From: Candidatus Puniceispirillum sp.
GTDB taxonomy: Bacteria; Pseudomonadota; Alphaproteobacteria; Puniceispirillales; Puniceispirillaceae
Direction of reading: 5' to 3'
Assembly: GCA_016780525.1 (NCBI GenBank)
Contig: JADHLR010000010.1
Coordinates: forward strand, 1-22,638
DNA: 22,638 bases
Below, one piece after another: positions 1 through 7,546 of the stretch. A model generated the notes under the pieces. That model ran no database searches, had not been told where the DNA came from, and was given only the letters and a program-made list of their open reading frames with translations. The position numbers were made by a program, and so were the translations under genes. The stretch's first letter is position 1; each line of letters begins with the position of its first letter.

Positions 1-2112
1 CTCGGCGTCGGCTGCCTCTTCCAGATCAGCACCAGTTTCCTGGTCAACGCGTTTCATCGACAATTTCACTTTGCCACGATCATCAAAACCGATGACCTTG
101 ACCTTGACCGTATCGCCTTCCTGGCAAATATCGGTGGTCTTTTCGGTGCGGCCATTTTGCAATTCGGAAATATGCACAAGCCCGTCCTTGGCACCAAGGA
201 AATTGACAAAGGCGCCGAAATCTACCGTTTTGACCACCCTGCCATCATAAATGACGCCAAGTTCCGGTTCCGCCACAATATCACGAATCCGTGCCACTGC
301 CGCCTCACCAGACGGCCCCGTGACCGCCGCCACTTTGACCGTGCCATCTTCTTCGATATCAATCTTGGCACCTGTTTCTTCACATATTTCGCGGATGATT
401 TTACCACCCGGGCCAATGATATCGCGGATTTTATCAACCGGTATTTTCAATGTGGTGATCTTTGGTGCGCTATCGGCAAGATCTTCACGCGCACTGGTCA
501 ATGCCTTGGACATTTCGCCCAGGATATGAATCCGGCCATCACGCGCCTGCTCAAGCGCAATGCTCATAATTTCCGGGGTGATCGAGGTGATTTTAATATC
601 CATCTGCAATGACGTCACACCTGCATCAGAACCAGCGACTTTGAAATCCATATCGCCAAGATGGTCTTCATCGCCAAGAATATCTGACAGCACAGCGAAA
701 TCATCGCCTTCCTTGATCAGGCCCATGGCAATACCTGCCACTGGTCGTTTCAGCGGCACACCCGCATCCATCAGTGCCAGCGAGCCACCACAGACTGTCG
801 CCATTGATGACGAGCCGTTTGACTCGGTGATTTCAGACACCAGCCGGATGGTATAGGGAAATTCATCCTTTTTCGGCAATAGCGGCCGCAACGCACGCCA
901 TGCCAGCTTGCCATGGCCAATTTCACGGCGGCCCGGCGAACCAACCCGGCCAGCTTCGCCAACCGAATAGGGCGGAAAGTTATAATGCAGCATAAAATTT
1001 GACCGGCTTTCGCCAACCAGCGCATCAACAATCTGTTCATCCTGACCGGTACCAAGTGTGGCCACCACCATCGCCTGGGTTTCACCACGGGTAAACAATG
1101 ATGATCCATGCGCGCGCGGCAGGAAACCGGCCTCGGCAACAATCTGACGTACGGTTTTTGTATCACGGCCGTCAATACGCACGCCGGTCTTCAAAATCGC
1201 GCCACGCACCACATCAGCTTCAAGACCCTTGATCAAGCCACCGACAAGAACGCCATCATAATCTTCACCAATGGCCTCTTTGGCATCGCTACGGGCGACC
1301 GCCAAAGCCGCTTGACGCTCGGTTTTATCAGCGATTTTATAGGCAGCAACAAACGCCTTTTCGAACCCTTTGAGAATTTTTTCAATGGCTTTTTTCTCGG
1401 CTGGCTCTTCCGGCAATGGACGCGGTTCTTTCGCACATGACTCGGCAAGATCAATGATCGCATCAATCACCGGCTTGATCGCATCATGACCAAAATTCAC
1501 CGCCCCGAGCATAATTTCCTCGGACAGTTCCTGCGCTTCTGACTCAACCATCAAAACACCCTCATGGGTGCCGGCCATAACCAGATCAAGCGCGGTTTCG
1601 TCCATCTGGTCAACCGTTGGGTTCAGCACATAGGCGTCATTGATCCAGCCAACACGGGCGGCGGCAATGGGCCCAAAGAACGGCACACCAGACAATGTCA
1701 GGGCTGCCGATGCGCCAATCATCGCGGCGATATCCGGGTTATTTTCCATATCATGCGCCAGAACGGTACAGATAACCTGTGTCTCGCATTTAAATGATTT
1801 CGGGAATAACGGGCGGATCGGCCGGTCAATCAGCCGGCAAACTAGCGTTTCATTTTCCGACGGGCGACCTTCGCGCTTGAAAAACCCACCCGGGATTTTG
1901 CCAGCAGCAAACGCCTTTTCCTGATAATTCACTGTCAGCGGGAAAAAATCTTGTCCCGGCTTCGCAGTTTGTGCGGCAACAGCGGTACATAATACGGTGG
2001 TTTCACCAAGGCTGACCATCACAGCGCCATCGGCCTGCCGGGCAACTTTACCGGTTTCCAGCACCAATGGGGTGCCGCCCCAATCTAATTCTTTGCGGAA
2101 TATTTTGAACAT
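1..2112 (-). CDS. pnp: Polyribonucleotide nucleotidyltransferase (PNPase), 3' end cut by window edge
   Basis: PNPase is a phosphorolytic 3'-to-5' exoribonuclease of the RNA degradation machinery; it also acts in reverse as a polymerase. I read 704 uninterrupted codons from ATG at 2112 to base 1, beginning MFKIFRKELDWGG. The family is usually about 700-715 residues, so only a few codons and the stop are missing. Visible signatures are the second RNase PH core (ESNGSSSMATVCGGS near residue 434, around the phosphate-binding serines), a KH domain with IIGPGGKI near residue 566, and an S1 domain near residues 622-690 (GRVVKTVDFGAFVNF). The visible C-terminus is acidic (ADLEEAADAE). A weak ribosome-binding site, AAAGAG, lies about 9 bases before the start. 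The gene follows rpsO, as in many bacteria, but is separated from it by a terminator and a repeat-rich leader, so it probably has its own promoter and post-transcriptional control. Confidence 0.97.
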   Translation of the reverse strand, partial: MFKIFRKELDWGGTPLVLETGKVARQADGAVMVSLGETTVLCTAVAAQTAKPGQDFFPLTVNYQEKAFAAGKIPGGFFKREGRPSENETLVCRLIDRPIRPLFPKSFKCETQVICTVLAHDMENNPDIAAMIGASAALTLSGVPFFGPIAAARVGWINDAYVLNPTVDQMDETALDLVMAGTHEGVLMVESEAQELSEEIMLGAVNFGHDAIKPVIDAIIDLAESCAKEPRPLPEEPAEKKAIEKILKGFEKAFVAAYKIADKTERQAALAVARSDAKEAIGEDYDGVLVGGLIKGLEADVVRGAILKTGVRIDGRDTKTVRQIVAEAGFLPRAHGSSLFTRGETQAMVVATLGTGQDEQIVDALVGESRSNFMLHYNFPPYSVGEAGRVGSPGRREIGHGKLAWRALRPLLPKKDEFPYTIRLVSEITESNGSSSMATVCGGSLALMDAGVPLKRPVAGIAMGLIKEGDDFAVLSDILGDEDHLGDMDFKVAGSDAGVTSLQMDIKITSITPEIMSIALEQARDGRIHILGEMSKALTSAREDLADSAPKITTLKIPVDKIRDIIGPGGKIIREICEETGAKIDIEEDGTVKVAAVTGPSGEAAVARIRDIVAEPELGVIYDGRVVKTVDFGAFVNFLGAKDGLVHISELQNGRTEKTTDICQEGDTVKVKVIGFDDRGKVKLSMKRVDQETGADLEEAADAE

Positions 2113-2126
2113 CTATTCATCTCTTT

Positions 2127-2201
2127 CATTTACAAGCCTGGCATTTACAAGCCTGGCATTTACAGATTTGGCATTTACAAATCTGTCATTTACACATCTG
2201 G
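2127..2201 (-). repeat. Five 15-base direct repeats in the pnp leader
   Basis: On the plus strand there are five contiguous 15-base units, each starting CATTTAC: 2127-2141 and 2142-2156 are identical (CATTTACAAGCCTGG); 2157-2171, 2172-2186 and 2187-2201 have diverged. In the transcribed (minus) orientation the 8-mer TGTAAATG is invariant in all five units, while the remaining seven positions vary. The array ends 15 bases before the pnp start codon. It is not CRISPR-like, because there are no spacers and the period is too short. Confidence 0.95.
2162..2186 (-). promoter_or_regulatory. Perfect 9-bp hairpin within the pnp leader repeats
   Basis: The arms ACAGATTTG (2162-2170) and CAAATCTGT (2178-2186) are exact reverse complements around a 7-base loop (2171-2177). 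They come from the diverged third and fourth repeat units. In RNA the hairpin would sit about 50 bases upstream of the pnp start. It has no U-run after it, so it is not a terminator. An RNase III or PNPase target is possible by analogy with enterobacterial pnp leaders, but that is inference. Confidence 0.55.
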
Positions 2202-2236
2202 TGCACCTATTGCCCAGACAACATCGCAGCAATGAC

Positions 2237-2257
2237 CGTAAATCGACATGATTTACG
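2237..2257 (-). promoter_or_regulatory. 8-bp hairpin near the predicted 5' end of the pnp mRNA
   Basis: CGTAAATC (2237-2244) and GATTTACG (2250-2257) are exact inverted repeats around a 5-base loop. On the minus strand the loop region contains the ATG of the first upstream mini-ORF (2249-2247). If the promoter at 2264-2292 is real, this hairpin would lie at the very 5' end of the transcript. The GTAAAT core is shared with the downstream direct repeats. Confidence 0.45.
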
Positions 2258-2263
2258 ACAAAC

Positions 2264-2292
2264 AATAAAGGGTTGGTGATTTTGAAGGTGAA
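2264..2292 (-). promoter_or_regulatory. Candidate sigma-70-type promoter for pnp
   Basis: On the minus strand TTCACC (2292-2287) and TTTATT (2269-2264) are separated by 17 bases, each matching its -35 or -10 consensus at four of six positions. Transcription would start near 2257. The location, downstream of the rpsO terminator and upstream of the leader structures, makes sense, but the motif match is modest. Confidence 0.3.
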
Positions 2293-2448
2293 TAATTGGC
2301 GCGGCGCTCTGTCTGCATCCGGTTTTTCAGGGGCACCCTCAATCGGCCTTGTCCGTGCCCAGTTTTGTCACATTTCCCTTTGTTTTCGCCGCTTTTGTCG
2401 CATGGCAAAAAATAAAAAGCAATAAAAATGCGTCATTTACGCAAGACC

Positions 2449-2485
2449 AAAAAAACCGCAGCGTGAAAACCATCACACTGCGGTT
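2449..2485 (-). terminator. Rho-independent terminator after rpsO
   Basis: On the minus strand a 13-bp stem forms between AACCGCAGTGTGA (2485-2473) and TCACGCTGCGGTT (2466-2454), with one G-U wobble and a 6-base loop, followed directly by a run of T (2455-2449). It lies 34 bases after the rpsO stop and closes the rimP-to-rpsO operon. A weaker hairpin (TGCGT/ACGCA, 2429-2443) with a T-rich tail follows and may be a back-up. Confidence 0.9.
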
Positions 2486-2519
2486 CTGTCATGCGCTTTT
2501 TATGGATAAAACCGGGCGC

Positions 2520-2792
2520 TTAACGGCGCAGACCAAGCTTTTCAATAAGCGATTTATAGGCACCCTGATTGCCGGACTTGATATAATCCAGCAGGCTACG
2601 GCGCTGGCCAACCATTGTCAGCAAACCACGACGCGATCCGAAATCTTTTTTATGTGTCTTCAAATGTTCGGTCAGATTGCGAATGCGCTCTGACAGAATA
2701 GCAACCTGAACAGCGGCTGAGCCCGAGTCCTTGTCATTTTTGCCAAACTCTTTGATGAGTTCCGCTTTACGTTCCTGCGTAATCGACATCAA
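2520..2792 (-). CDS. rpsO: 30S ribosomal protein S15
   Basis: S15 is a primary binder of 16S rRNA in the platform of the small subunit and forms an intersubunit bridge. The 90-residue product matches the family length (about 89). It shows the typical N-terminus (MMSITQERKAELIKEFGKN), the DSGSAAVQVAILSERI segment, the LTEHLKTHKKDFGSRRGLL rRNA-binding core, and a GLRR end. A near-perfect Shine-Dalgarno sequence (AGGAGG) lies 7 bases before the ATG, stronger than any neighbour's, fitting the high output needed for a ribosomal protein. The start is 19 bases after the truB stop, and a strong terminator follows the gene. In E. coli S15 represses its own translation through an mRNA structure; I did not identify an equivalent here. 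Confidence 0.98.
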   Translation of the reverse strand: MMSITQERKAELIKEFGKNDKDSGSAAVQVAILSERIRNLTEHLKTHKKDFGSRRGLLTMVGQRRSLLDYIKSGNQGAYKSLIEKLGLRR

Positions 2793-2811
2793 AACCTCCT
2801 ATGGGTTTGTG

Positions 2812-3744
2812 TTACAAATTCAGCACACGAACAGGGCAAACGGCCCCGCCTTTCAGCGTCACCAATGCCACCGGGGTTTGATCCTCAATAGCAATCGCGG
2901 TGCAGCCGGTCAGCAACATGGCAAAGCGTTTTTGCGCCGAAGCGCTCAGGGCTGGCAATGTCTGACCATGACGGAGCTTTGTCGCCTCATTCCCAGTAAT
3001 GGGTAGCGCCGGGATGTCGTCCAGCGCACTCAGAACTGGGTGCAAATGCTCGAAAGCGGCGGCACTATGCGTCAGCTTTTCCAAAAAATCCAGCGAAATC
3101 GCATCATCCGCATGAAATTGTCCAACCGACAAGCGGCGCAGATCGGTTACATGCGCGGCGCTGCCCACAGCCCGCCCCAGATCACGCGCCAACGCACGGA
3201 TATAGGCACCTTTGCCACATCCGACAAAAAACCGCGCGCCAGCCGCATTCGAATCAAGGCGCCGAAACTGATCGATCCGCACTTCGCGTGGTTTTAATGC
3301 CGGCAGGGGCTGTCCGGCGTCAGCCTGGCGCGCCAGATCATACGCCCGCGCCCCATCAATTTTGATCGCCGAATAATCCGGCGGCACCTGATCAATCACC
3401 CCCTGAAACTGTTGCAGCGCGTGATCAATCGCCTCATCTGACGGGCGGGTGTCCGATTGGCGGGTAATCTCACCTTCGGTGTCATCGGTGCTGGTTTCGG
3501 CCCCCCAAGCCAGAGAAAATTCGTAGGTTTTGCTCTTGCCCATGGTGTAGGAGACGGTTTTCGTGGCCTCACCAAGGGCGATTGGCAGCACGCCACTGGC
3601 TAACGGGTCAAGCGTTCCCCCATGCCCGGCTTTGGCCGCATCAAATACCCGTCTGACAATCGCCACGGCTTTGGCCGAGCTGATGCCGCGCGGCTTATCT
3701 AAATTGACCCAGCCATGCACCGGCTGACCACGTCGTTTTGCCAT
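2812..3744 (-). CDS. truB: tRNA pseudouridine(55) synthase TruB
   Basis: TruB isomerises uridine 55 in the T-loop of nearly all tRNAs and also acts as a tRNA chaperone. The 310-residue product has the canonical start (GWVNLDKPRGISSAKAV) and the catalytic motif GHGGTLDPLASGVLP with the nucleophilic aspartate at residue 46. The KTYEF segment and a Y-A-I-K (DYSAIKIDGARAYDLAR) motif are also in place, and a short PUA-like C-terminus ends the protein. Length is normal for alphaproteobacteria. Only four bases separate the ATG from the rbfA stop, suggesting translational coupling; rpsO starts 19 bases downstream of the stop. Confidence 0.97.
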   Translation of the reverse strand: MAKRRGQPVHGWVNLDKPRGISSAKAVAIVRRVFDAAKAGHGGTLDPLASGVLPIALGEATKTVSYTMGKSKTYEFSLAWGAETSTDDTEGEITRQSDTRPSDEAIDHALQQFQGVIDQVPPDYSAIKIDGARAYDLARQADAGQPLPALKPREVRIDQFRRLDSNAAGARFFVGCGKGAYIRALARDLGRAVGSAAHVTDLRRLSVGQFHADDAISLDFLEKLTHSAAAFEHLHPVLSALDDIPALPITGNEATKLRHGQTLPALSASAQKRFAMLLTGCTAIAIEDQTPVALVTLKGGAVCPVRVLNL

Positions 3745-3748
3745 ATCG

Positions 3749-4138
3749 TCATGAATCCTGCTTTATGGCGTGAAAGAGCTGGTTCATTCTGGCGGCGTTT
3801 TCAAAGCTTTCATCAAGCAAAAACCGTAACCGCGGGGTACGTCGCAAATGCACTTTTTTCGCCACCAGCGACTGGATCACCGGCGCCAATCTGTTGAGTG
3901 CCGGCAAAACAGTCTCAACATTGACGCCGCCCAAAGGCATCGTATAAACCCGGGCATTGCTTAAATCCGGGCTCACCGAAATTTCTGAAATGGTGATCGA
4001 GACATTGGCCAGATCAGGGTCAAAAAAATCCTCACGCATCAGAATTTCGGATAACGCATGGCGCAGTGCTTCGCCCACCCGAAGCTGGCGCTGGCTGGGC
4101 CCGGACGCTTGGCTCTGACGGCGCGATTTTGATGACAT
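3749..4138 (-). CDS. rbfA: 30S ribosome-binding factor A
   Basis: RbfA is a small KH-like protein that binds immature 30S subunits and helps mature the 5' end of 16S rRNA, with a role at low temperature. I prefer the ATG at 4138 (129 residues, starting MSSKSRRQSQASGPSQRQLRVGE), because homologues begin shortly before the SQRQLRVGE-(L/I)RHAL signature. The frame stays open to an ATG at 4210, which would add 24 non-conserved residues. Other family features are DPDLANVSITISEISVSPDLSNARVY and a C-terminal RTPRLRFLLDESFENAARM. It sits between infB and truB, its conserved place in the operon. With the chosen start the gap to the infB stop is 84 bases. Confidence 0.93.
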   Translation of the reverse strand: MSSKSRRQSQASGPSQRQLRVGEALRHALSEILMREDFFDPDLANVSITISEISVSPDLSNARVYTMPLGGVNVETVLPALNRLAPVIQSLVAKKVHLRRTPRLRFLLDESFENAARMNQLFHAIKQDS

Positions 4139-4222
4139 GAACCCTAACCCTCTGCGGCGATAACCCTGTGCCGCAATAAAATCGTCGTGGCCAGCGGCCA
4201 TGCCACGCATCCGATGCGCTGT

Positions 4223-6853
4223 CTAATCCAGCGTACGCGCCACTTCCCGGATCTCAAAACATTCGATCATATCGCCTTCTTGCAGATCGGAATAATTTTC
4301 AAAACCCATGCCGCATTCAAAGCCTTCGCGCACTTCGCGCACTTCTTCTTTGAAGCGCTTCAGCGTTTTCAGCGCGCCCTCGTGAATCACCACATTGTCA
4401 CGCAGCAAGCGCACCTTACAACCGCGCTTGATGGTGCCTTCGGTGACCATACAACCGGCCACCTTGCCCACTTTTGACACACCAAAGACCTGGCGAATTT
4501 CGGCATAGCCGATGAAATCTTCCTGCGTATCCGGGCTGAGCAGGCCGCCCATTGCCGCTTTCACTTCGTCGATCAGTTCATAAATAATCGAGTGATATCG
4601 AATTTCGACACCATCACGTTTGGCCAGATCACGCGCCTGTGGAATCGCCCGTACATTAAAGCCGATAACAATCGCATTTGACGCTGTTGCCAGCGAAATA
4701 TCCGACTCGCTCAAGGCGCCAACGCCGGACGACAGCACTTTCACCTGCACCTGATCGGTGCCAAGCTTTTCAAGTGCCACCCGAATTGCCTCAAGCGACC
4801 CATGCACATCGGTTTTAATCACCACCGGCAGTTCGGCAGCTTCCCCGGCGGCGATGGCCGACAACATTTGTTCGACCGAACCACGCGCCCCACGGGCCGC
4901 TTCACGGTCACGATTCACCCGGGTACGATATTCGGCAATTTCACGCGCCCGCGCTTCGCTCTCGACAACAACACAGCTGTCACCGGCCATTGGCGTACCG
5001 TTCAACCCCAGAATTTCAACAGGTTGGCCCGGGCCAGCCGCTTGCAATGTCTTGCCACGGTCATCGAGAAGCGCCCGCACGCGCCCATTTTCGGCGCCGA
5101 CAACAAAAATATCGCCCTGTCTCAAAGTGCCGCGCTGCACCAGCAAGGTGGCAACCGAACCTTTACCGCGCTCAACTTTTGATTCAACAACAATGCCCTC
5201 GGCGTTGCGATCCGGATTGGCTTTTAATTCGAGCAGTTCCGCCTGCAACATAATAGCTTCTTCGAGCTTGTCCAGACCAGCACCGGTCACTGCCGATACA
5301 TCAACACACAGCACGTCACCGCCGAAATCTTCGGTGATGATCTCATGCTGCAACAGGTCATTCCGTACTTTTTGCGGATTGGCTTCTGGTTTGTCGCATT
5401 TATTCACCGCCACAATCGTCGGGCATCCGGCAGCTTTGGCGTGATTGATCGCCTCAATGGTTTGCATCTTCACCGAATCGTCAGCTGCCACGACCAGCAC
5501 CACAATATCGGTGATATTCGCACCGCGTGAGCGCATTTCGGTAAAGGCTTCGTGGCCCGGTGTGTCAATAAAGGTAATGACATTGCCAGCCGCTGTTTTG
5601 ATCTGATAGGCGCCAATATGCTGGGTAATGCCACCGGATTCGCCGGCGGCGACGTCGGTACGACGGATCGCATCAAGCAAACTTGTTTTGCCGTGATCAA
5701 CATGCCCCATCACCGTTACCACTGGCGGGCGTGACTGCAGGCTGTCCGGATCATCATCGGCACCCGACAAACCAATTTCGATATCTGATTCAGACACACG
5801 CTGGGCGCGGTGGCCAAATTCGCCAGCGACCAATTCAGCTGTCTCGCCGTCGATCGTTTGCGTTGCCGTTGCCATAATACCGAGCTTCATCAGCTCTTTC
5901 ACCACATCAGCCGTGCGTTCGGCCATACGGTTGGCCAATTCGCCGACGGTAATACTGTCCGGCACCGTTACATCGCGCACCTGTTTTACCTGTGGCAAAT
6001 CTTCCCGCATCCGGGCTTTTTCGCGTTGCCGCTTGACCGAGGCGAGCGAGCGTTGCCGGCGATCATCGCCTGACAAGGCTTGCGTGATGGTCATCTTACC
6101 CGACTGACGACGGCCGGCTCCTTCGCGGCGCGGTGCGGGTCGGCGCGGTGCCATTTCATCGGCTTCGCGGCGCCGGCGCGAGGCCACATCAGATGGTGTT
6201 GGTGCCTGCGGGGCTGCCCGAAAGGCGTTCGTGCTGGTGCGCTCTTCGGTGGCCTGTTGATGGCGGGCAACATGTTCTGAATTTTTACGGGCTTCTTCTG
6301 CTCGGCGCTTTGCCTCTTCTGCTTCAATTTCTTCCAGTTCGGCCAATTCAGCAGCCCGGCGGCGCGCTGCCGGATCAAGCGGGGCGGCGGCTTCGGCCGG
6401 GGCCGCTTCGGCGGCTGCACTGGTCGAATCAATATCATCGCTGCCGGCAACTGACGCATCACCGGGCACAGCGTCACCGGGTACAGTCTCAGCCGCTGGC
6501 TTTTTCAAGCCTTCCTGCAAAGCGCGGACCCGCGCCGCGCGTTCCTGTGCGGTCAACCGGTCATCTGCCGACGGGGCTATCTGTTCTGCTGTCGCCCCAC
6601 CCGTTGCGGCCGAGGTTGCGGCTGGCGTTGTGGATGCCGTTGTGGACGATGTAGCGACTGGCGGTGCTTCGGCCGCGGCTGGCGTGCGCGATGGTGCGGC
6701 TGGCGCACGCTTGCGGCGCACTTCAACCTGCACGGTTTTGCGGCCTGCCCCGACGGCTGTTCCCGTCCGCAGCTTACTGGCATCAATTGCGCCAAGTGTC
6801 AGCTTGCTGCCCGACAGGCTTAGCTTCTTTGTTTTACCGCTATCGTCACTCAT
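4223..6853 (-). CDS. infB: Translation initiation factor IF-2
   Basis: IF-2 is the GTPase that brings fMet-tRNA to the 30S subunit and promotes subunit joining. The 876-residue product has an N-terminal IF2 segment (MSDDSGKTKKLSLSGSKLTLG), then a long Ala/Pro/Glu-rich linker (about residues 50-250) with a KRRAEEARK charged stretch. Next come the IF2-associated and second N-terminal domains (about 250-350) and the G domain: G1 GHVDHGKT (383-390), GGIT (407-410), DTPGH (430-434), NKCD (484-487) and SA (520-521). Beta-barrel and C1/C2 tRNA-binding domains follow, ending at EIREVARTLD. The linker carries a 15-base in-frame duplication (VPGDAVPGDA, 6456-6485). An AGGAAAGG ribosome-binding site precedes the ATG. 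The gap to the upstream ylxR-type gene is 67 bases. Confidence 0.98.
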   Translation of the reverse strand: MSDDSGKTKKLSLSGSKLTLGAIDASKLRTGTAVGAGRKTVQVEVRRKRAPAAPSRTPAAAEAPPVATSSTTASTTPAATSAATGGATAEQIAPSADDRLTAQERAARVRALQEGLKKPAAETVPGDAVPGDASVAGSDDIDSTSAAAEAAPAEAAAPLDPAARRRAAELAELEEIEAEEAKRRAEEARKNSEHVARHQQATEERTSTNAFRAAPQAPTPSDVASRRRREADEMAPRRPAPRREGAGRRQSGKMTITQALSGDDRRQRSLASVKRQREKARMREDLPQVKQVRDVTVPDSITVGELANRMAERTADVVKELMKLGIMATATQTIDGETAELVAGEFGHRAQRVSESDIEIGLSGADDDPDSLQSRPPVVTVMGHVDHGKTSLLDAIRRTDVAAGESGGITQHIGAYQIKTAAGNVITFIDTPGHEAFTEMRSRGANITDIVVLVVAADDSVKMQTIEAINHAKAAGCPTIVAVNKCDKPEANPQKVRNDLLQHEIITEDFGGDVLCVDVSAVTGAGLDKLEEAIMLQAELLELKANPDRNAEGIVVESKVERGKGSVATLLVQRGTLRQGDIFVVGAENGRVRALLDDRGKTLQAAGPGQPVEILGLNGTPMAGDSCVVVESEARAREIAEYRTRVNRDREAARGARGSVEQMLSAIAAGEAAELPVVIKTDVHGSLEAIRVALEKLGTDQVQVKVLSSGVGALSESDISLATASNAIVIGFNVRAIPQARDLAKRDGVEIRYHSIIYELIDEVKAAMGGLLSPDTQEDFIGYAEIRQVFGVSKVGKVAGCMVTEGTIKRGCKVRLLRDNVVIHEGALKTLKRFKEEVREVREGFECGMGFENYSDLQEGDMIECFEIREVARTLD

Positions 6854-6920
6854 TTTGAACCTTTCCTGGCATCAGCACGCCCGGCTGCATACAACCAAGG
6901 CGGCCAATTGCACGCTCCGT

Positions 6921-7526
6921 CTAGGTGATACACCCGTCTGCTAGGTCATTACAACCCACAGCACTGTAAAACCCGTCTAATCGTTTAATCTCTTGATGTA
7001 AAATATCGCTTAATTTGCCAGCGCCCGGTGCCGTCGATGCCTTAATGCCGACAAATGCTATGGTGTCACGGCCACAAATCTGTCCAAGCTCGGCGGCGCT
7101 AAAATTGCGCACCACCCATTCCACCGCCAGCTTTGAGCGTAATTTCTCGGTCTCGCGCGGCGATGCATCATCCGCTGCCAGCAAGCCGACACAATGCCCC
7201 TCGGCCAGCAATTTTCCCGAACCCCCAAGCAAAATACCGGCACGCCGCGCCAGCCCAGCGACCGACAGCACCCGTGCCCGCAATTGTGCCGCTACTGCGC
7301 TGATCGTCTGATCATCGCTTTGCAGACCGCAGCCAAGCGCCCGTTTGAAATGCCCGCGCTTTTCGGCCGTGCGAATAGCCTCTTCGGTCGCCGTTACCCA
7401 AGCCCCCCGGCCCGGCAAGCGCCCGGCCAGATCAGCCACAGCATACCCATCCGGCGCCGCAACAAAACGGATTAACCGATGCGGCGATAGGGTCTGCCCA
7501 GTGGTGATACAGGTGCGCTCTGCCAT
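6921..7526 (-). CDS. YlxR (DUF448) / L7Ae two-domain RNA-binding protein
   Basis: The 201-residue protein fuses an N-terminal YlxR-type domain (about residues 3-75; CITTGQTLSPHRLIRFV, then DLAGRLPGRGAWV) to a C-terminal L7Ae/L30e-like domain (about 92-180; SVAGLARRAGILLGGSGKLL). In Gram-positive bacteria the equivalents are separate genes, ylxR and ylxQ, between nusA and infB; in alphaproteobacteria they are usually one protein. A role in RNA or ribosome binding is inferred from the folds and position; YlxR is also reported to associate with nucleoid or RNase P functions in some species. The start is 20 bases after the nusA stop, preceded by AGGA. The precise function remains uncertain. Confidence 0.9.
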   Translation of the reverse strand: MAERTCITTGQTLSPHRLIRFVAAPDGYAVADLAGRLPGRGAWVTATEEAIRTAEKRGHFKRALGCGLQSDDQTISAVAAQLRARVLSVAGLARRAGILLGGSGKLLAEGHCVGLLAADDASPRETEKLRSKLAVEWVVRNFSAAELGQICGRDTIAFVGIKASTAPGAGKLSDILHQEIKRLDGFYSAVGCNDLADGCIT

Positions 7527-7546
7527 GCGGTGATCCTGAACATGAC

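Larger units (their letters stand above)
2085..2249 (-). other. Chain of six abutting upstream mini-ORFs in the pnp leader
   Basis: In a single frame on the minus strand I read: MSIYGHCCDVVWAIGAPDV then TAA (2249-2190), MTDL-stop (2189-2175), MPNL-stop (2174-2160), MPGL-stop (2159-2145), MPGL-stop (2144-2130), and MKEMNRCSKYSAKN-stop (2129-2085). Every TAA is followed immediately by the next ATG (TAAATG). The last mini-ORF overlaps the pnp ATG (2112-2110) in a different frame. Unit spacing is a multiple of three, so the frame is kept throughout. Ribosome-binding sites are weak; AGG lies 7 bases before two of the ATGs. Whether any of them is translated is unknown; the chain could be a by-product of a repeat containing TAAATG. 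Confidence 0.45.
2113..2519 (-). other. rpsO-pnp intergenic region and pnp leader
   Basis: This 407-base stretch holds no conventional gene. Going from rpsO towards pnp on the minus strand it contains a strong rho-independent terminator, a weaker hairpin followed by a T-rich run (2420-2443), about 130 bases with no recognisable element, a candidate promoter, a hairpin at 2237-2257, and a 15-base direct-repeat array that runs almost to the pnp start codon. The elements are listed separately. Confidence 0.8.

Noticed and set aside
2127..2201. Direct repeats resembling a miniature CRISPR array
   Set aside because: The units are 15 bases, contiguous, without spacers, and no cas gene is present.
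157..2251. Several plus-strand reading frames opposite pnp
   Set aside because: They are shadows of the minus-strand pnp frame, which is open for 704 codons with full family motifs. The repeat-rich SLAFT peptide at its end comes from the leader repeats.
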